From Pseudomonas ovata (GTDB lineage: Bacteria > Pseudomonadota > Gammaproteobacteria > Pseudomonadales > Pseudomonadaceae), in the NCBI RefSeq assembly GCF_003131185.1, contig NZ_QFFU01000020.1, forward strand, positions 52,315 through 116,314: a DNA stretch of 64,000 nt. Reading direction: 5' to 3'. The notes beneath the pieces are model-generated. The model made no database searches. It saw nothing but the letters and a program-made list of their open reading frames with translations, and was not told the origin of the DNA. Both the position numbers and the translations under genes were made by a program. Each line of letters starts with the position of its first letter. Position 1 is the first letter of the stretch. Of the stretch, positions 1 to 10,718 are shown piece by piece.

Positions 1-2277
1 CGGCTCGCCCACCAGCAGGCTCAGGGCCTCGTCGGCCTGGCTCACCGCATAGATATGGAACTGCCCGTCCCGCACAGCCTGCAGCACTCGCTCGTCGAGC
101 ATCAGGGTGGCGACGTTGGAACGCGGAATGATCGCACCCTGCTCGCCGGTCAGGCCACGCGCCTCGCACAACCGGAAGAAGCCCTCGATCTTCTCGTTGA
201 CCCCGCCCACCGCCTGCACTTCACCGAACTGGTTGATCGAGCCGGTAATGGCAAAGCATTGTTTGAGCGGGGTGCGCGACAAGGCCGAGATCAGGGTGCA
301 GACCTCGCCCAGCGAGGCACTGTCGCCATCAACGTAGCCATAGGACTGCTCCAGGGCGATGCTTGCCGAGATCGCCAGCGGAAACTCCTGTGCATAGCGG
401 CTGCCCAGGTAACCGGTCAGGATCATCACGCCCTTGGAGTGGATCGGCTGGCCAAGGTTGACCTCGCGCTCGATGTCGACGATGCCGCTGCCACCCGGAT
501 AGACGGTCGCCGAGATCCGCGCCGGCACGCCAAAGGCCGAGTCGCCCACTTCCAGCACGGTCAGGCCGTTGCACTTGCCCACCGCCGCACCGTCGGTGTC
601 GATCAGGATGATGCCGGCCAGCATATCGTCGAGAATCCGCGCCGAGACCCGCCCGGTGCGTGTGGCCTTGGCCTTGAGCGCCCGCTCGATGTGCCCGGCA
701 TCAGTGAGTTCTTCATTGGCCAGCTGGCGGATGAAGTCGGCCTCGCTGACCAACTGGAACAGGTCGCCGATACGCGCCGACAAACGCCCCTGGTGCTCGG
801 CCAGGCGCGCACTGTAGGTGGCCAGGCGTGCCACGGCGTCGGCGGTGAGCGGCGCCATGCCTTCTTCGAAGGTGCGGGTCTTGAGCAACTGGGCGAACTG
901 CTCCAGGGTTTCGTCGACCATCGGGATTTCTTCGTCGAAGTCGACCAGCACCCGGAACATCTCCTGAAAGTCCGGATCGACGTCCTGCAAGGTGTAGTAC
1001 AGCGAGCGCGAGCCGATGATGATCACCTTCACGCTCCAGGGGATCACTTGCGGTGTCAGGGTCACGGTGGCGACCCGGCCCAGTTCGCCCAGCGGCGATT
1101 CCATCTTCAGCTTGCGCGATTGCAGGGTGCGCTTGAGGGCGTCCCAGACAAACGGTTCGCCGAACAGCTTTTCGGCTTCCAGCACCAGAAAGCCGCCATT
1201 GGCCCGGTGCAGTGCGCCGGGGCGCAACTGCCGGTAGCTGGTGTACAGCGCACCCTGGTCGGTGCTGTATTCGATACGGCCGAACAGGTTGTCGTAGGTG
1301 GGGTGCGACTCGAACACCACCGGCGCGCCGCCGCCGTGGGTATGGCCGACCACCAGGCTGGGGCTGTACTGGTCTTCAAGCAGCTTGCGCGCCTGGGCAT
1401 CGGTCTTGCTGTCGTCGACCAGTTGCTCGACCACGGTCTTGAGCAGGTTGACCTGCATGGCCTGCAGGTAGGCGCACACCGCGGCGTTCTCGGCGTACTG
1501 CTCCGACAACGGCGCGAGCAATGGCTGCAGCGCCAAGATGATGGTTTCTTCGTTGAGCTGGCGCAGCTGGTTGTTGGACTCGCGCTTCCATTGCGGCAGG
1601 CTCGACAGTTCTTCATTCAGGCGTTCTTCCAGGCCCGAAATGTCCTCGTGGAAGCGCTCGCGCTCGGCCTCGGGCAACTGCGCGAACTCGGCCTCGTCCA
1701 GCGCCTTGCCATCGACCATCGGCGTAAAGGCGATATTGGAGCTGTCGCGGTACAGGGCGATGTCCTTCTCCAGCGACAGGCGCTCGATCACGTCCAGGGC
1801 GCGGTCGTAGCGCTGGTTGAAGGCACGGTCGATCGTGCTTTTCTTTTGCTGGTAGGACGGGTGCTCGAACACCGCCGGAAAGGTTGCCAGCAGGTTGTCG
1901 ATCAAGCCGCCGATGTCGGCGATGAACGCCGTTGCCGTGCCCGAAGGCAGCTCCAGGGCCCGGGGCTCGCGCGATTCTTCGAAATTGTCGACATAGACCC
2001 AGTCCGACGGGGTCTGCAGGCGCTTGGCCTCGGCCTTGAGGTAGCGTTTGACGAACGAAAAGCGGCCCGTGCCGGGCTCGCCCATGACATACACGTTGTA
2101 ACCGGGACGTGGCATCGCCACCCCGAACTGCAAGGCCTCAACGGCACGCTCCTGGCCGAGGACTCCGCGAAAGGGTTCCAGATCGTTGGTGGTCTGGAAC
2201 GCGAACTGTTCAGCAGTAAATGGACGGGTCAGCGCTTGTGGCGCCAGACGCAGACTGGCAGCTACAGAATCGGGCAT
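1..2277 (-). CDS. asrA: Lon-like ATP-dependent protease (AAA_32/Lon_C), AsrA-like; 3' end outside the window
   Basis: Cytoplasmic ATP-dependent serine protease of the LonB-like branch. The first 759 residues are present and the C-terminus lies beyond base 1. A P-loop variant, GEPGTGR, sits near residue 60; Arg in place of Lys is usual in this branch as far as I recall. The C-terminal Lon protease domain shows the Ser-Lys dyad: Ser about 653 in GDSAS and Lys about 696 in GGVNEKIEG. The spacing of 43 equals that of E. coli Lon Ser679/Lys722. The start is the ATG at 2277 (MPDSVAAS); there is no good alternative. The closest named relative I recall is AsrA (PA0779), linked to heat-shock and aminoglycoside stress in P. 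aeruginosa. The family is certain; the symbol is by resemblance. Confidence 0.85.
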   Translation of the reverse strand, partial: MPDSVAASLRLAPQALTRPFTAEQFAFQTTNDLEPFRGVLGQERAVEALQFGVAMPRPGYNVYVMGEPGTGRFSFVKRYLKAEAKRLQTPSDWVYVDNFEESREPRALELPSGTATAFIADIGGLIDNLLATFPAVFEHPSYQQKKSTIDRAFNQRYDRALDVIERLSLEKDIALYRDSSNIAFTPMVDGKALDEAEFAQLPEAERERFHEDISGLEERLNEELSSLPQWKRESNNQLRQLNEETIILALQPLLAPLSEQYAENAAVCAYLQAMQVNLLKTVVEQLVDDSKTDAQARKLLEDQYSPSLVVGHTHGGGAPVVFESHPTYDNLFGRIEYSTDQGALYTSYRQLRPGALHRANGGFLVLEAEKLFGEPFVWDALKRTLQSRKLKMESPLGELGRVATVTLTPQVIPWSVKVIIIGSRSLYYTLQDVDPDFQEMFRVLVDFDEEIPMVDETLEQFAQLLKTRTFEEGMAPLTADAVARLATYSARLAEHQGRLSARIGDLFQLVSEADFIRQLANEELTDAGHIERALKAKATRTGRVSARILDDMLAGIILIDTDGAAVGKCNGLTVLEVGDSAFGVPARISATVYPGGSGIVDIEREVNLGQPIHSKGVMILTGYLGSRYAQEFPLAISASIALEQSYGYVDGDSASLGEVCTLISALSRTPLKQCFAITGSINQFGEVQAVGGVNEKIEGFFRLCEARGLTGEQGAIIPRSNVATLMLDERVLQAVRDGQFHIYAVSQADEALSLLVGEP

Positions 2278-2543
2278 CAGTGTTCCTTACATCACGCGGG
2301 CAGATAGCGGCATTCTGGCGCTCGCCGGACATCACTTGCAAGGCGCAGGCAAAGGCGGCGCCTTGCAAGTGGCGACAACGTCTCGTCTGTTCGCGACAAA
2401 GCGCAATAATCGGCAACAAATCGCGGAACCCTCAGGCATGGGCCACACTCAAAATTGCGCACGTTGCCGATCATGGCCATCTGCACTGACGCAATGACGC
2501 ACAATCCCGACCCACTCAGGTCGCACACAAAGAGAATAAAGCT

Positions 2544-3032
2544 ATGAAACGGATTCTTCTTGGAACGCTCTTTGCCGCTGTTTCCGTCAACGCCATGGCT
2601 CAAGCGCCAGGCGGTCCGGATTGCGGCTGGGGCAACATGCTGTTCGAAGGCCAGCGTGGCACTCCGGCGCACTTCCTGGCTTCTACCACCAACGGCACCT
2701 CTGGCAACGCCACCTTCGGCATGACCAGCGGCACCAACGGTTGCTCGACCAACAGTGCATTGACCTACGGTGGCAAATCCTGGCTGGCCATGAATGGCAT
2801 GATGGATGAGCTGTCCAAGGACATGGCGATGGGCCAGGGCGAAGCGCTGACCACCTACGCCGTGATCCTGGGCGTTGCGCCGCAAGACCGCGAGCGTTTC
2901 GCGGCCGTCACCCATGACAACTTCTCGAAAATCTTCACCAAGGCCGACGCCACCGCTGAAGACGTTCATAGCAAGACCCTCGACGTCCTGAAAAACGACC
3001 CAACCCTGGCCAAGTACGCTACCCAGGCTTGA
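2544..3032 (+). CDS. DUF3015 domain periplasmic protein
   Basis: A 162-residue exported protein of unknown function. The N-terminus is a Sec signal peptide (MKRILLGTLFAAVSVNAMA, cleavage after AMA). The mature part has the Gly/Asn/Thr-rich DUF3015 pattern, with PDCGWGNMLFEGQRG, a two-Cys arrangement (PDCGWG and TNGCSTN) and a C-terminal helical half. An AGAGAATAAAG stretch precedes the ATG. A probable terminator follows, and 60 bases downstream begins the DUF4105 gene on the same strand. Envelope location is inferred from the signal peptide; nothing in the sequence indicates a catalytic role. Confidence 0.85.
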   Translation: MKRILLGTLFAAVSVNAMAQAPGGPDCGWGNMLFEGQRGTPAHFLASTTNGTSGNATFGMTSGTNGCSTNSALTYGGKSWLAMNGMMDELSKDMAMGQGEALTTYAVILGVAPQDRERFAAVTHDNFSKIFTKADATAEDVHSKTLDVLKNDPTLAKYATQA

Positions 3033-3038
3033 CGCGTG

Positions 3039-3075
3039 TCCCCGCCTCTGTAACAAGGGGCGGGTCTTCTCTTTT
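3039..3075 (+). terminator. Probable Rho-independent terminator after the DUF3015 gene
   Basis: CCCGCC (3041-3046) can pair with GGCGGG (3059-3064). Two further inner pairs are possible, and the tail TCTTCTCTTTT follows. The hairpin is modest, so it may only reduce read-through into the next gene. Confidence 0.5.
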
Positions 3076-3092
3076 CGAACAGTTGCCCTCCC

Positions 3093-4970
3093 ATGCTCAA
3101 ACGTCTCGCCTGTCTGACGCTGTTGGTCTGTGCCCCGCTGTGCGCGGCCCCTCAAGCTGCTCAAGCGGGCACACTCTCCGTAGAGCACGGGCGACTGCAG
3201 CAACTGGCCAGTGATCCCTTCTGGATCTCACTGGGCCACTACCAGCAGACCCGCCTGGGTGGCTGGCGCAGTTATGTCGATGACCCCCGGTTTTTCCTGG
3301 CCGAGAACGGCGCCCATGATCCGCAGGCCGAACTGAGCGCGACCCTGGCCGCCATCAAGACGCCGGTCGGTGACGCACAACAGCATGCCCAGTGCGTCTA
3401 CCCGGCCCGCACCCGCTGGCTGCGCGATAAACTGCACCTGCGTGACCTGCCGACAGTGGATTGCAGCGAGTTCAAGGCCTGGTTCAAGGACGTGGCCCCC
3501 GACAGCACCGTGCTGATCTTTCCGGCGGCCTACCTCAACAGCCCCTCGTCGATGTTCGGCCATACGCTGCTGCGCATCGACCCGGCCAGCGCCCGGGCCA
3601 ACAACACCACGCTGCTGAGCTACGCGATCAACTTCGGCGCCTACATCGAGGGCATGGACAACAGCATCCTGTATGCCTGGAAAGGCCTGGCAGGCGGCTA
3701 TCCCGGCCTGTTCTCCATGGTCCCGTACCAGGAAAAACTCTCTGAATACCGCAGCCTGGAAAACCGCGACCTGTGGGAGTACCGGCTGAACCTGAGCACC
3801 GTTGAAACCGAGCGCATGGTCGAGCATGTCTGGGAATTGAAGCAGATCCGCTTCAGCTACTTCTTTTTTGACGAAAACTGCTCCTATCGCCTGCTGGAAT
3901 TGCTGGAAATCGCCCGTCCGGGCCTGAAGCTGACCGATCAGTTCGACCTCACCGCCATTCCGACCGACACGGTAAAAGCCATCAAGGCCGCCGGCCTGGT
4001 GGAAAAGACCGAATACCGTCCTTCCCGCGAGCGCGAACTGCTCAGCCGCGCCGAGCCTCTTGATCCTGACGAGCAGCAATGGGTACTGGCCATCAGCGCC
4101 GACACGGCCCGGCTGCAGGACGCCGCCTACCAGTCGCTGCCGGCTGCACGCCGCGCCCTGATCCAGGACGCGGCGTATCGCCTGGAGCGCTACCGCGCCA
4201 ACGGCCAGGCCCGTGACAGCCAGGCCGCGCAGCGCAGCTTTGCCTTGCTGCAATCGATCAACCGCAACCCGCCCCCGGCCTTGCAGATCGAGCAGCCCGG
4301 GCTGCCCGAAGAAGGCCACGAGTCGCGCACCTGGCAACTGGGCGTCGGCAGCCGGGACGACAAGGCCTTTGCCGAGTACGGCCTGCGCATGGCCTATCAC
4401 GACCTGAACGACAACGCCTATGGCTTCCCGCTGGGTGCGCAGATCGAGATCCTGCAACTGAAACTGCGCCAGTACGAAGGCAACGAGTGGCACCTGCAAC
4501 GCCTGGACCTGGCGACCATCCGCTCGATGACCCCACGCACCGAACTGCTCAAGCCCTGGTCCTGGCAAGTGGCCGGCGGCCTGGAACGGGTACCGGGCAA
4601 GCACGGCGACCAGACGCTGGTCAGCCATGTCAATGGTGGCGCCGGTGGCACCTGGCAACTGGACGACAACCTGCTGGGCTTTGCCCTGGGCACGGTGCGC
4701 GTCGAGCACAACAATGACTTTGCCGCCTTCGTCGCCCCGGCGGCCGGCTTCGACACCGGCCTGCTGTGGCGCAACCCGCTGGGCAACCTGAGCCTGGAGG
4801 CCAAGGGCGATTACTTCACCAACGGTGAAGTGCGCCGCAGCATCAGTCTCAACCAGCAGTGGGAAGTGTCGCGCAACCTGGGCCTGCGCCTGACGGCACA
4901 GCGCGACTTCAGCCATCTGGGCGGGCCACAGAATGAGGTCATGTTGCAGGCCCGCTGGTACCACTACTGA
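3093..4970 (+). CDS. DUF4105 (Lnb N-terminal-like) envelope protein with a C-terminal beta-rich region
   Basis: A 625-residue exported protein. A signal peptide (about residues 1-26, ending AAQAG) is followed by a DUF4105 domain. Its hallmark blocks are visible: NSPSSMFGHTLLRID near residues 148-162 with a conserved His, and DENCSYRLLELLE near residues 263-275 with a conserved Cys. This His/Cys pair is reminiscent of papain-like peptidases, but that is inference. The C-terminal 220 residues have the alternating polar/hydrophobic pattern of an outer-membrane or beta-sandwich region and end in an aromatic (WYHY). The gene lies just after DUF3015. The substrate is unknown. Confidence 0.8.
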   Translation: MLKRLACLTLLVCAPLCAAPQAAQAGTLSVEHGRLQQLASDPFWISLGHYQQTRLGGWRSYVDDPRFFLAENGAHDPQAELSATLAAIKTPVGDAQQHAQCVYPARTRWLRDKLHLRDLPTVDCSEFKAWFKDVAPDSTVLIFPAAYLNSPSSMFGHTLLRIDPASARANNTTLLSYAINFGAYIEGMDNSILYAWKGLAGGYPGLFSMVPYQEKLSEYRSLENRDLWEYRLNLSTVETERMVEHVWELKQIRFSYFFFDENCSYRLLELLEIARPGLKLTDQFDLTAIPTDTVKAIKAAGLVEKTEYRPSRERELLSRAEPLDPDEQQWVLAISADTARLQDAAYQSLPAARRALIQDAAYRLERYRANGQARDSQAAQRSFALLQSINRNPPPALQIEQPGLPEEGHESRTWQLGVGSRDDKAFAEYGLRMAYHDLNDNAYGFPLGAQIEILQLKLRQYEGNEWHLQRLDLATIRSMTPRTELLKPWSWQVAGGLERVPGKHGDQTLVSHVNGGAGGTWQLDDNLLGFALGTVRVEHNNDFAAFVAPAAGFDTGLLWRNPLGNLSLEAKGDYFTNGEVRRSISLNQQWEVSRNLGLRLTAQRDFSHLGGPQNEVMLQARWYHY

Positions 4971-5048
4971 ACAGCTTTTCGACAAGCCGTTGACAGCGGG
5001 TGGACACAGCCTGAACTAGACTTCCCTCATTCATCGAGGAAACCGGTC

Positions 5049-5399
5049 ATGAACAGGCGTATCGCGTTGTTGGGCTTGATCGTCGTGCTCGCGGGGTGCC
5101 AGTCGACCCACGAGCAACTGGTCGCAGAAGGCTACCCACCGGCCTTTGCCGATGGTTTCCAGGACGGCTGCGGCAGTGGCCGACAGGCGGCAGGCGCCAT
5201 CGGCGGGCAATACCGCAAGGACGTCCCCCGCGACCTGAAAGAGCCGCTGTACGCCAAGGGCTGGACCGACGGCTTTCGCCAGTGCCAGGCGATGCAACTC
5301 AACCATGACCGCGAAACCAACAGCTGGGGCAACGATCGCGATCGGGAATGGGAGCGGCAGAAAACCCGCGACAAGGCCCGCGCCTATCGTCCTGACTAG
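5049..5399 (+). CDS. Small predicted lipoprotein
   Basis: A 116-residue protein with a lipoprotein signal: MNRRIALLGLIVVLAGC, lipobox LAGC with the lipidated Cys at residue 17. The mature part is charged and Gly-rich, with DGFQDGCGSGRQAAG followed by WTDGFRQCQ; the two remaining Cys might form a disulfide. The C-terminal 40 residues are highly charged (RDREWERQKTRDK). AGGAAA precedes the ATG. I do not recognise a named family, and outer- versus inner-membrane sorting is not resolved. Confidence 0.8.
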   Translation: MNRRIALLGLIVVLAGCQSTHEQLVAEGYPPAFADGFQDGCGSGRQAAGAIGGQYRKDVPRDLKEPLYAKGWTDGFRQCQAMQLNHDRETNSWGNDRDREWERQKTRDKARAYRPD

Positions 5400-5449
5400 G
5401 AACGTCCTTGCCCTGCAGTTGCCTAACCTTCACACGCAGGGAGGACATC

Positions 5450-5956
5450 ATGAGTCGCGCTTTCGTAAACGAAGACAATGCCGCATCCCAGGCCAGCCAG
5501 CCAGTCGAACGGCAGGTCAGCGAGCAACCCAATTACGTCACCGCCCACGGGCTGGTGCTGTTGCAGAATCAGGTCAGCGAACTGCAGGCCTTGCACCGGC
5601 AACAACTGGAGCTGGGCGACAGCGCCGATAAACAGCGCCTGGTTGATCTGGAACGTGACCTGCGCTACTTCACCCAGCGCCTGCAAAGCGCCATGGTCGT
5701 AACAGCCGCACTGTCCACCGACAAGGTGCAGATCGGCAGCAAGGTGACTTATGCCGATGAACACGACCAGCGTCAGCAAGTGCAACTGGTCGGCGAGGAT
5801 CAGGCCGACGCCAGCCACGGTCTGATCAACTGGGGCTCACCCTTGGGCCGTGCCCTGCTGGGCGCGCATGCGGGCGACGAGGTGCTGTGGAAACGCCCGG
5901 CCGGGGACCAGATGATCGAAATACTGGAAATCGAAGCCGACCCCGGCAGCCCTTGA
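5450..5956 (+). CDS. GreA/GreB-like C-terminal domain protein
   Basis: A 168-residue protein resembling transcript cleavage factors. An N-terminal tail is followed by a heptad-like helical segment (about residues 29-85, NYVTAHGLVLLQNQV onward) and a GreA/B C-terminal FKBP-like domain (about 90-165). That domain includes DKVQIGSKVTY, INWGSPLGRALLGAHAGDEV and a final hydrophobic strand. The start at 5450 follows GGGAGGA at good spacing; an upstream in-frame ATG at 5408 lacks this signal. The acidic tip residues of true GreA are not evident in the coiled coil, so it may be a Gre-like modulator of RNA polymerase (compare Rnk) rather than a cleavage factor. Confidence 0.75.
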   Translation: MSRAFVNEDNAASQASQPVERQVSEQPNYVTAHGLVLLQNQVSELQALHRQQLELGDSADKQRLVDLERDLRYFTQRLQSAMVVTAALSTDKVQIGSKVTYADEHDQRQQVQLVGEDQADASHGLINWGSPLGRALLGAHAGDEVLWKRPAGDQMIEILEIEADPGSP

Positions 5957-6003
5957 CGCCACCCATTGCGCCCGGCACTGGCTACCGTACGCCTGATAAC
6001 GCT

Positions 6004-6153
6004 GTAGGAGCGCGCTTGCCCGCGACCGAGTGCGTAGCAGTCGTAAAATTTCAGCGTTTCGCAGATTTTGAATGCGTTCACATTCAGAAATTTGTGGCGT
6101 TTCATCAAATTTACGACTGCTGCGCAGCCGGTCGCGGGCAAGCGCGCTCCTAC
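6004..6153. repeat. Inverted REP pair
   Basis: GTAGGAGCGCGCTTGCCCGC at the left is mirrored by its reverse complement at the right end. The inner arms also match (GCAGTCGTAAA against TTTACGACTGCTGC). It fills the convergent gap between the Gre-like gene and gdhA and may act in transcript ending. Confidence 0.9.
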
Positions 6154-6166
6154 CGGGCAGTGCGGA

Positions 6167-7507
<1,341 letters not shown>

Positions 7508-7639
7508 GGGGAACGTCTCGGAGAAGGATGACTTGTAGGAATTTTTCCGGGACTCTACCAAGGCATAACGCACTTAAAAAGAGCGAAATGTCGTTTTAAT
7601 GAAATTTTATGGTGCAAATATATAAATTAATGAGCGCTA

Positions 7640-7664
7640 TTCGCGGCTGAAGCCGCTCCTGCGG
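7640..7664. repeat. Short REP-like palindrome of a second type
   Basis: TTCGCGGCTGAAGCCGCTCC is a compact palindrome of the GCGGCTnnAGCCGC type, common between Pseudomonas genes. It lies in the 221-base gap between gdhA and ettA. The rest of that gap is A/T-rich gdhA upstream DNA and the ettA terminator. Confidence 0.7.
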
Positions 7665-7678
7665 TCATTTTCAAGGCA

Positions 7679-7704
7679 CAAAAATGGGGCCCTTTAGGCC
7701 CCAT
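7679..7704 (-). terminator. Rho-independent terminator of ettA
   Basis: ATGGGGCC (7684-7691) and GGCCCCAT (7697-7704) form a perfect 8-bp stem with a 5-base loop. On the minus strand the stem is followed by TTTTTG, 25 bases past the ettA stop. Confidence 0.85.
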
Positions 7705-7728
7705 TCTTGTGCAACGAAAACCGGCGGG

Positions 7729-9393
7729 TTATGCCAGCTTCTTGTGCCTTACGCGGTGCGGCTGGGCAGCAGCGTCGCCCAGGCGTTTCTTGCGGTCGGC
7801 TTCATACTCGGTGTAGTTGCCTTCGAAGAACACCGCCTGCGAATCGTCTTCGTAGGCCAGGATGTGGGTGGCCACACGGTCCAGGAACCACCGATCGTGG
7901 GAAATCACGATCGCGGCGCCCGGGAAGTCCAGCAGGGCCTCTTCCAGCGAACGCAGGGTTTCGACGTCAAGGTCGTTGGACGGTTCGTCGAGCAGCAGGA
8001 CGTTGCCACCCTCCTTGAGGGTCAGCGCCAGGTGCAGGCGACCACGCTCACCGCCAGACAGGTCCTTGACGAACTTCTGCTGGTCACCGCCCTTGAAGTT
8101 GAAACGGCCGACGTAGGTACGCGACGGAATCTCGTAGTTGCCGATACGGATCTGGTCGGAACCATCGGAGATTTGCTGGAACACGGTCTTGCTGCCGTCC
8201 AGGTCGTCACGGGCCTGGTCAACGCACGCCAGTTGCACGGTTTCACCGATTTCGATGCTGCCCGAATCAGGCTGCTCCTTGCCCATCAGCATGCGGAACA
8301 GGGTCGACTTACCGGCACCGTTACCGCCGATCACGCCGACAATGGCGCCCTTGGGCATGGCGAACGACAGGTTGTCGATCAGCACGCGATCGCCATAGCC
8401 TTTGCTGACATTCTTGAACTCGATGACCTTGTCGCCCAGGCGCGGACCGGCCGGGATGTAGATCTCGTTGGTCTCGCTGCGCTTCTGGAATTCCTGCGAC
8501 TGCATTTCTTCAAAGCGTTGCAGACGGGCCTTGGACTTGGACTGGCGGGCCTTGGCGCCTTTGCGCACCCACTCCAGCTCTTCCTTCATGGCCTTTTCAT
8601 GGGCCGACTGTTGCTTGGATTCCTGGGCCAGACGATCGGACTTGGCTTCCAGCCAGCCTGAATAGTTGCCTTCGTATGGAATACCGGCGCCGCGGTCGAG
8701 CTCCAGGATCCAGCCGGCGACGTTGTCGAGGAAGTAACGGTCGTGCGTGATCGCGACCACGGTGCCAGGGAAGCCGTGCAGGAACTGCTCCAGCCAGGCG
8801 ACCGAATCGGCGTCCAGGTGGTTGGTCGGTTCGTCGAGCAGCAGCATGTCGGGGGCCGACAGCAGCAGGCGGCACAGGGCCACGCGGCGCTTCTCACCAC
8901 CGGACAGCACCGCGACCTTGGCGTCCCAGGCCGGCAGGCGCAGGGCGTCGGCGGCCACTTCCAGCTGGCGCTCCAGGTTGTGACCATCGCTGGCCTGCAG
9001 AATGGCTTCGAGCTTGGCCTGTTCGGCGGCCAGCTTGTCGAAGTCGGCGTCCGGGTCGGCATAGGCGGCATAGACCTCGTCCAGGCGCGCCTGGGCGTCC
9101 TTGATGACGCTGACGGCTTCCTCGACCACTTCGCGAACGGTCTTTTCCGGGTCCAGCTGCGGCTCTTGCGGCAGGTAGCCGACGTTCAGCTCAGGCATCG
9201 GACGGGCTTCACCGTCGAACTCCTTGTCGACACCGGCCATGATCTTGAGCAGCGTGGACTTGCCCGAACCGTTCAGGCCCAGCACGCCGATCTTGGCGCC
9301 CGGGAAGAACGACAGGGAGATGTTCTTGAGAATTTCGCGCTTCGGCGGCACTACTTTGCTCAGCCGATGCATGGTGTAGACATATTGAGCCAA
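7729..9393 (-). CDS. ettA: ABC-F ATPase, energy-dependent translational throttle protein
   Basis: A cytoplasmic ribosome-associated ABC-F ATPase that in E. coli gates the first elongation step in response to the ATP/ADP ratio. At 554 residues it equals the usual EttA length. Two ATP-binding cassettes are visible: Walker A GLNGSGKS with signature LSGGEKRR, and GGNGAGKS with signature LSGGERGR. They are separated by the arm and linker region, and each is followed by LLLDEP. The start is a TTG at 9393, preceded by GCGAGGT at 8 bases; it gives the family N-terminus AQYVYTMHRLSKVVPP. No ATG fits. It has its own terminator. Confidence 0.96.
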   Translation of the reverse strand: MAQYVYTMHRLSKVVPPKREILKNISLSFFPGAKIGVLGLNGSGKSTLLKIMAGVDKEFDGEARPMPELNVGYLPQEPQLDPEKTVREVVEEAVSVIKDAQARLDEVYAAYADPDADFDKLAAEQAKLEAILQASDGHNLERQLEVAADALRLPAWDAKVAVLSGGEKRRVALCRLLLSAPDMLLLDEPTNHLDADSVAWLEQFLHGFPGTVVAITHDRYFLDNVAGWILELDRGAGIPYEGNYSGWLEAKSDRLAQESKQQSAHEKAMKEELEWVRKGAKARQSKSKARLQRFEEMQSQEFQKRSETNEIYIPAGPRLGDKVIEFKNVSKGYGDRVLIDNLSFAMPKGAIVGVIGGNGAGKSTLFRMLMGKEQPDSGSIEIGETVQLACVDQARDDLDGSKTVFQQISDGSDQIRIGNYEIPSRTYVGRFNFKGGDQQKFVKDLSGGERGRLHLALTLKEGGNVLLLDEPSNDLDVETLRSLEEALLDFPGAAIVISHDRWFLDRVATHILAYEDDSQAVFFEGNYTEYEADRKKRLGDAAAQPHRVRHKKLA

Positions 9394-9666
9394 AACGTTG
9401 ACCTCGCTTGAAGACACAAATGAAAAACCCTGCCACGCAGGCAAGGCTACAAGAATGGCCACTCGTCGGACGTTGAGCGCCGCGAGTGGGTGCAGGCCGT
9501 GCCCGGCAGGGGCCGGCCGCAGTGGAAGCGACAGCGGCGCGGGCCAGTATCGGGTAAAAACGGCCGCGCTCAGGGTCGGCAAGCTTAACCCAACTCGGCG
9601 GTGGCTGGCAGGGGGACAAACGGTCGCCGGCCATGAGGGCCGGCATGACGGGCGCGCTTGAACGGG
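9394..9666. other. Intergenic region upstream of ettA
   Basis: About 270 bases between ettA and the EamA exporter, both on the minus strand. The in-frame extension of ettA through this DNA has no family resemblance. I see no repeat or clear terminator; it presumably carries the ettA promoter. Confidence 0.5.
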
Positions 9667-10596
9667 TTAGAGCTTGCCCAGACGACTGGCAAGGTGCTGT
9701 CTGAACAGGTCATGCCCACTGACCACGACGATGCCCGCCATGACCAGCAGCGCCCCGGTCACGAAGGCCGGTTCCAGGGTTTCATCCAGTAGCCAGACGC
9801 CGAAAATCACACCGAACAACGGAGTCAGGAACGACAGCACGCCCAGGCGCGAAGCCAGGTAATGGCGCAACAGCCAGAACCACGCCAGGTAACTCATGAA
9901 GGCAATCAGCAGGGTCTGGAAAGCCAGGCTCAGCACCGTGGTGCGCGACAGCTGGAAGTCTGTCTGGCCACTGGCCCAGGCGACGATCAGCAACAGGCCG
10001 AACGCACCCAGCAGTTGATACAGCAGGGTCTGGCTGGCCGGGGCCGCTGCCAGCCGGGTGGCGCGCACGGTCACGGTGGTCGCCGCCCAGGCAATGGCGC
10101 CCAACAGGCCGAACGCATCGCCCAGGCGTTGATCGGCGCTGGCCGGCGCATTGCCGGCCGGGCCGTAGAACGCCACCACCACACCGACGAAGGCGGTCAG
10201 GATTCCGCCCCATTGCAACAGGCTCAAACGCTCACCCGGTACGCACAGGTGCAGGCCGATGGCGGTGAAGATTGGCGCACAATAAAGAAAGATCACCATC
10301 CGTGAAGCACTGGTGTAGCGCAGCCCCTCGCCCACGAACAGAAACTCCACGGCAAACAGCAAGCCGACCACGACGCCCGGCCCCAGCGTGGCACGATCAA
10401 AACCGCGTGCTTCGCCGCGCCAGAGGATCAAGCCCCAGACCAGGATCGCCGCCAGTCCCGAGCGGATCGACAACTGCAACAGCGGTGCCATGTCGGGCGC
10501 TGCCACCTTGATCGCCACTTGCTGCAGGCCCCACAAGGCGCACAGACCGCACATCAGCGCGGCGGCGCGGGCATCGACAGGTTGGCGTGTGTTCAT
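9667..10596 (-). CDS. EamA/DMT family transporter
   Basis: An inner-membrane exporter-type protein of the drug/metabolite transporter superfamily, 309 residues. It has ten hydrophobic helices arranged as two EamA repeats (about residues 10-145 and 158-295). Characteristic segments are the first helix MCGLCALWGLQQVAIK, TSASRMVIFLYCAPIFTAIG at the end of repeat 1, and LTPLFGVIFGVWLLDETL in repeat 2. The substrate cannot be read from sequence. It is divergent from an AraC-type regulator gene with a 122-base gap, which suggests local control by that regulator. Confidence 0.9.
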   Translation of the reverse strand: MNTRQPVDARAAALMCGLCALWGLQQVAIKVAAPDMAPLLQLSIRSGLAAILVWGLILWRGEARGFDRATLGPGVVVGLLFAVEFLFVGEGLRYTSASRMVIFLYCAPIFTAIGLHLCVPGERLSLLQWGGILTAFVGVVVAFYGPAGNAPASADQRLGDAFGLLGAIAWAATTVTVRATRLAAAPASQTLLYQLLGAFGLLLIVAWASGQTDFQLSRTTVLSLAFQTLLIAFMSYLAWFWLLRHYLASRLGVLSFLTPLFGVIFGVWLLDETLEPAFVTGALLVMAGIVVVSGHDLFRQHLASRLGKL

Positions 10597-10718
10597 GATC
10601 GGTACTCGGACGAAAAGTCCCCAAAGTGTGGACGCGACCGATCAGCCACATATAGCGCCAAACCGACAACCCATAGCGCATAATCGCCACTCGCCCACCC
10701 CCTGCGGGAAACCTGCCC

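Noticed and set aside
55..2307. Plus-strand open frame of 750 codons opposite the Lon-like protease gene
   Set aside because: The minus strand encodes a protease with intact catalytic motifs; the plus frame is a GC-rich shadow with no family resemblance.
2292..3203. Minus-strand open frame of 303 codons across the DUF3015 gene
   Set aside because: It covers an intergenic promoter region and the opposite strand of a gene with a clear signal peptide; no family resemblance.
5408..5449. Earlier ATG for the Gre-like gene
   Set aside because: The strong GGGAGGA lies just before 5450, and the extension would be translated through that signal.
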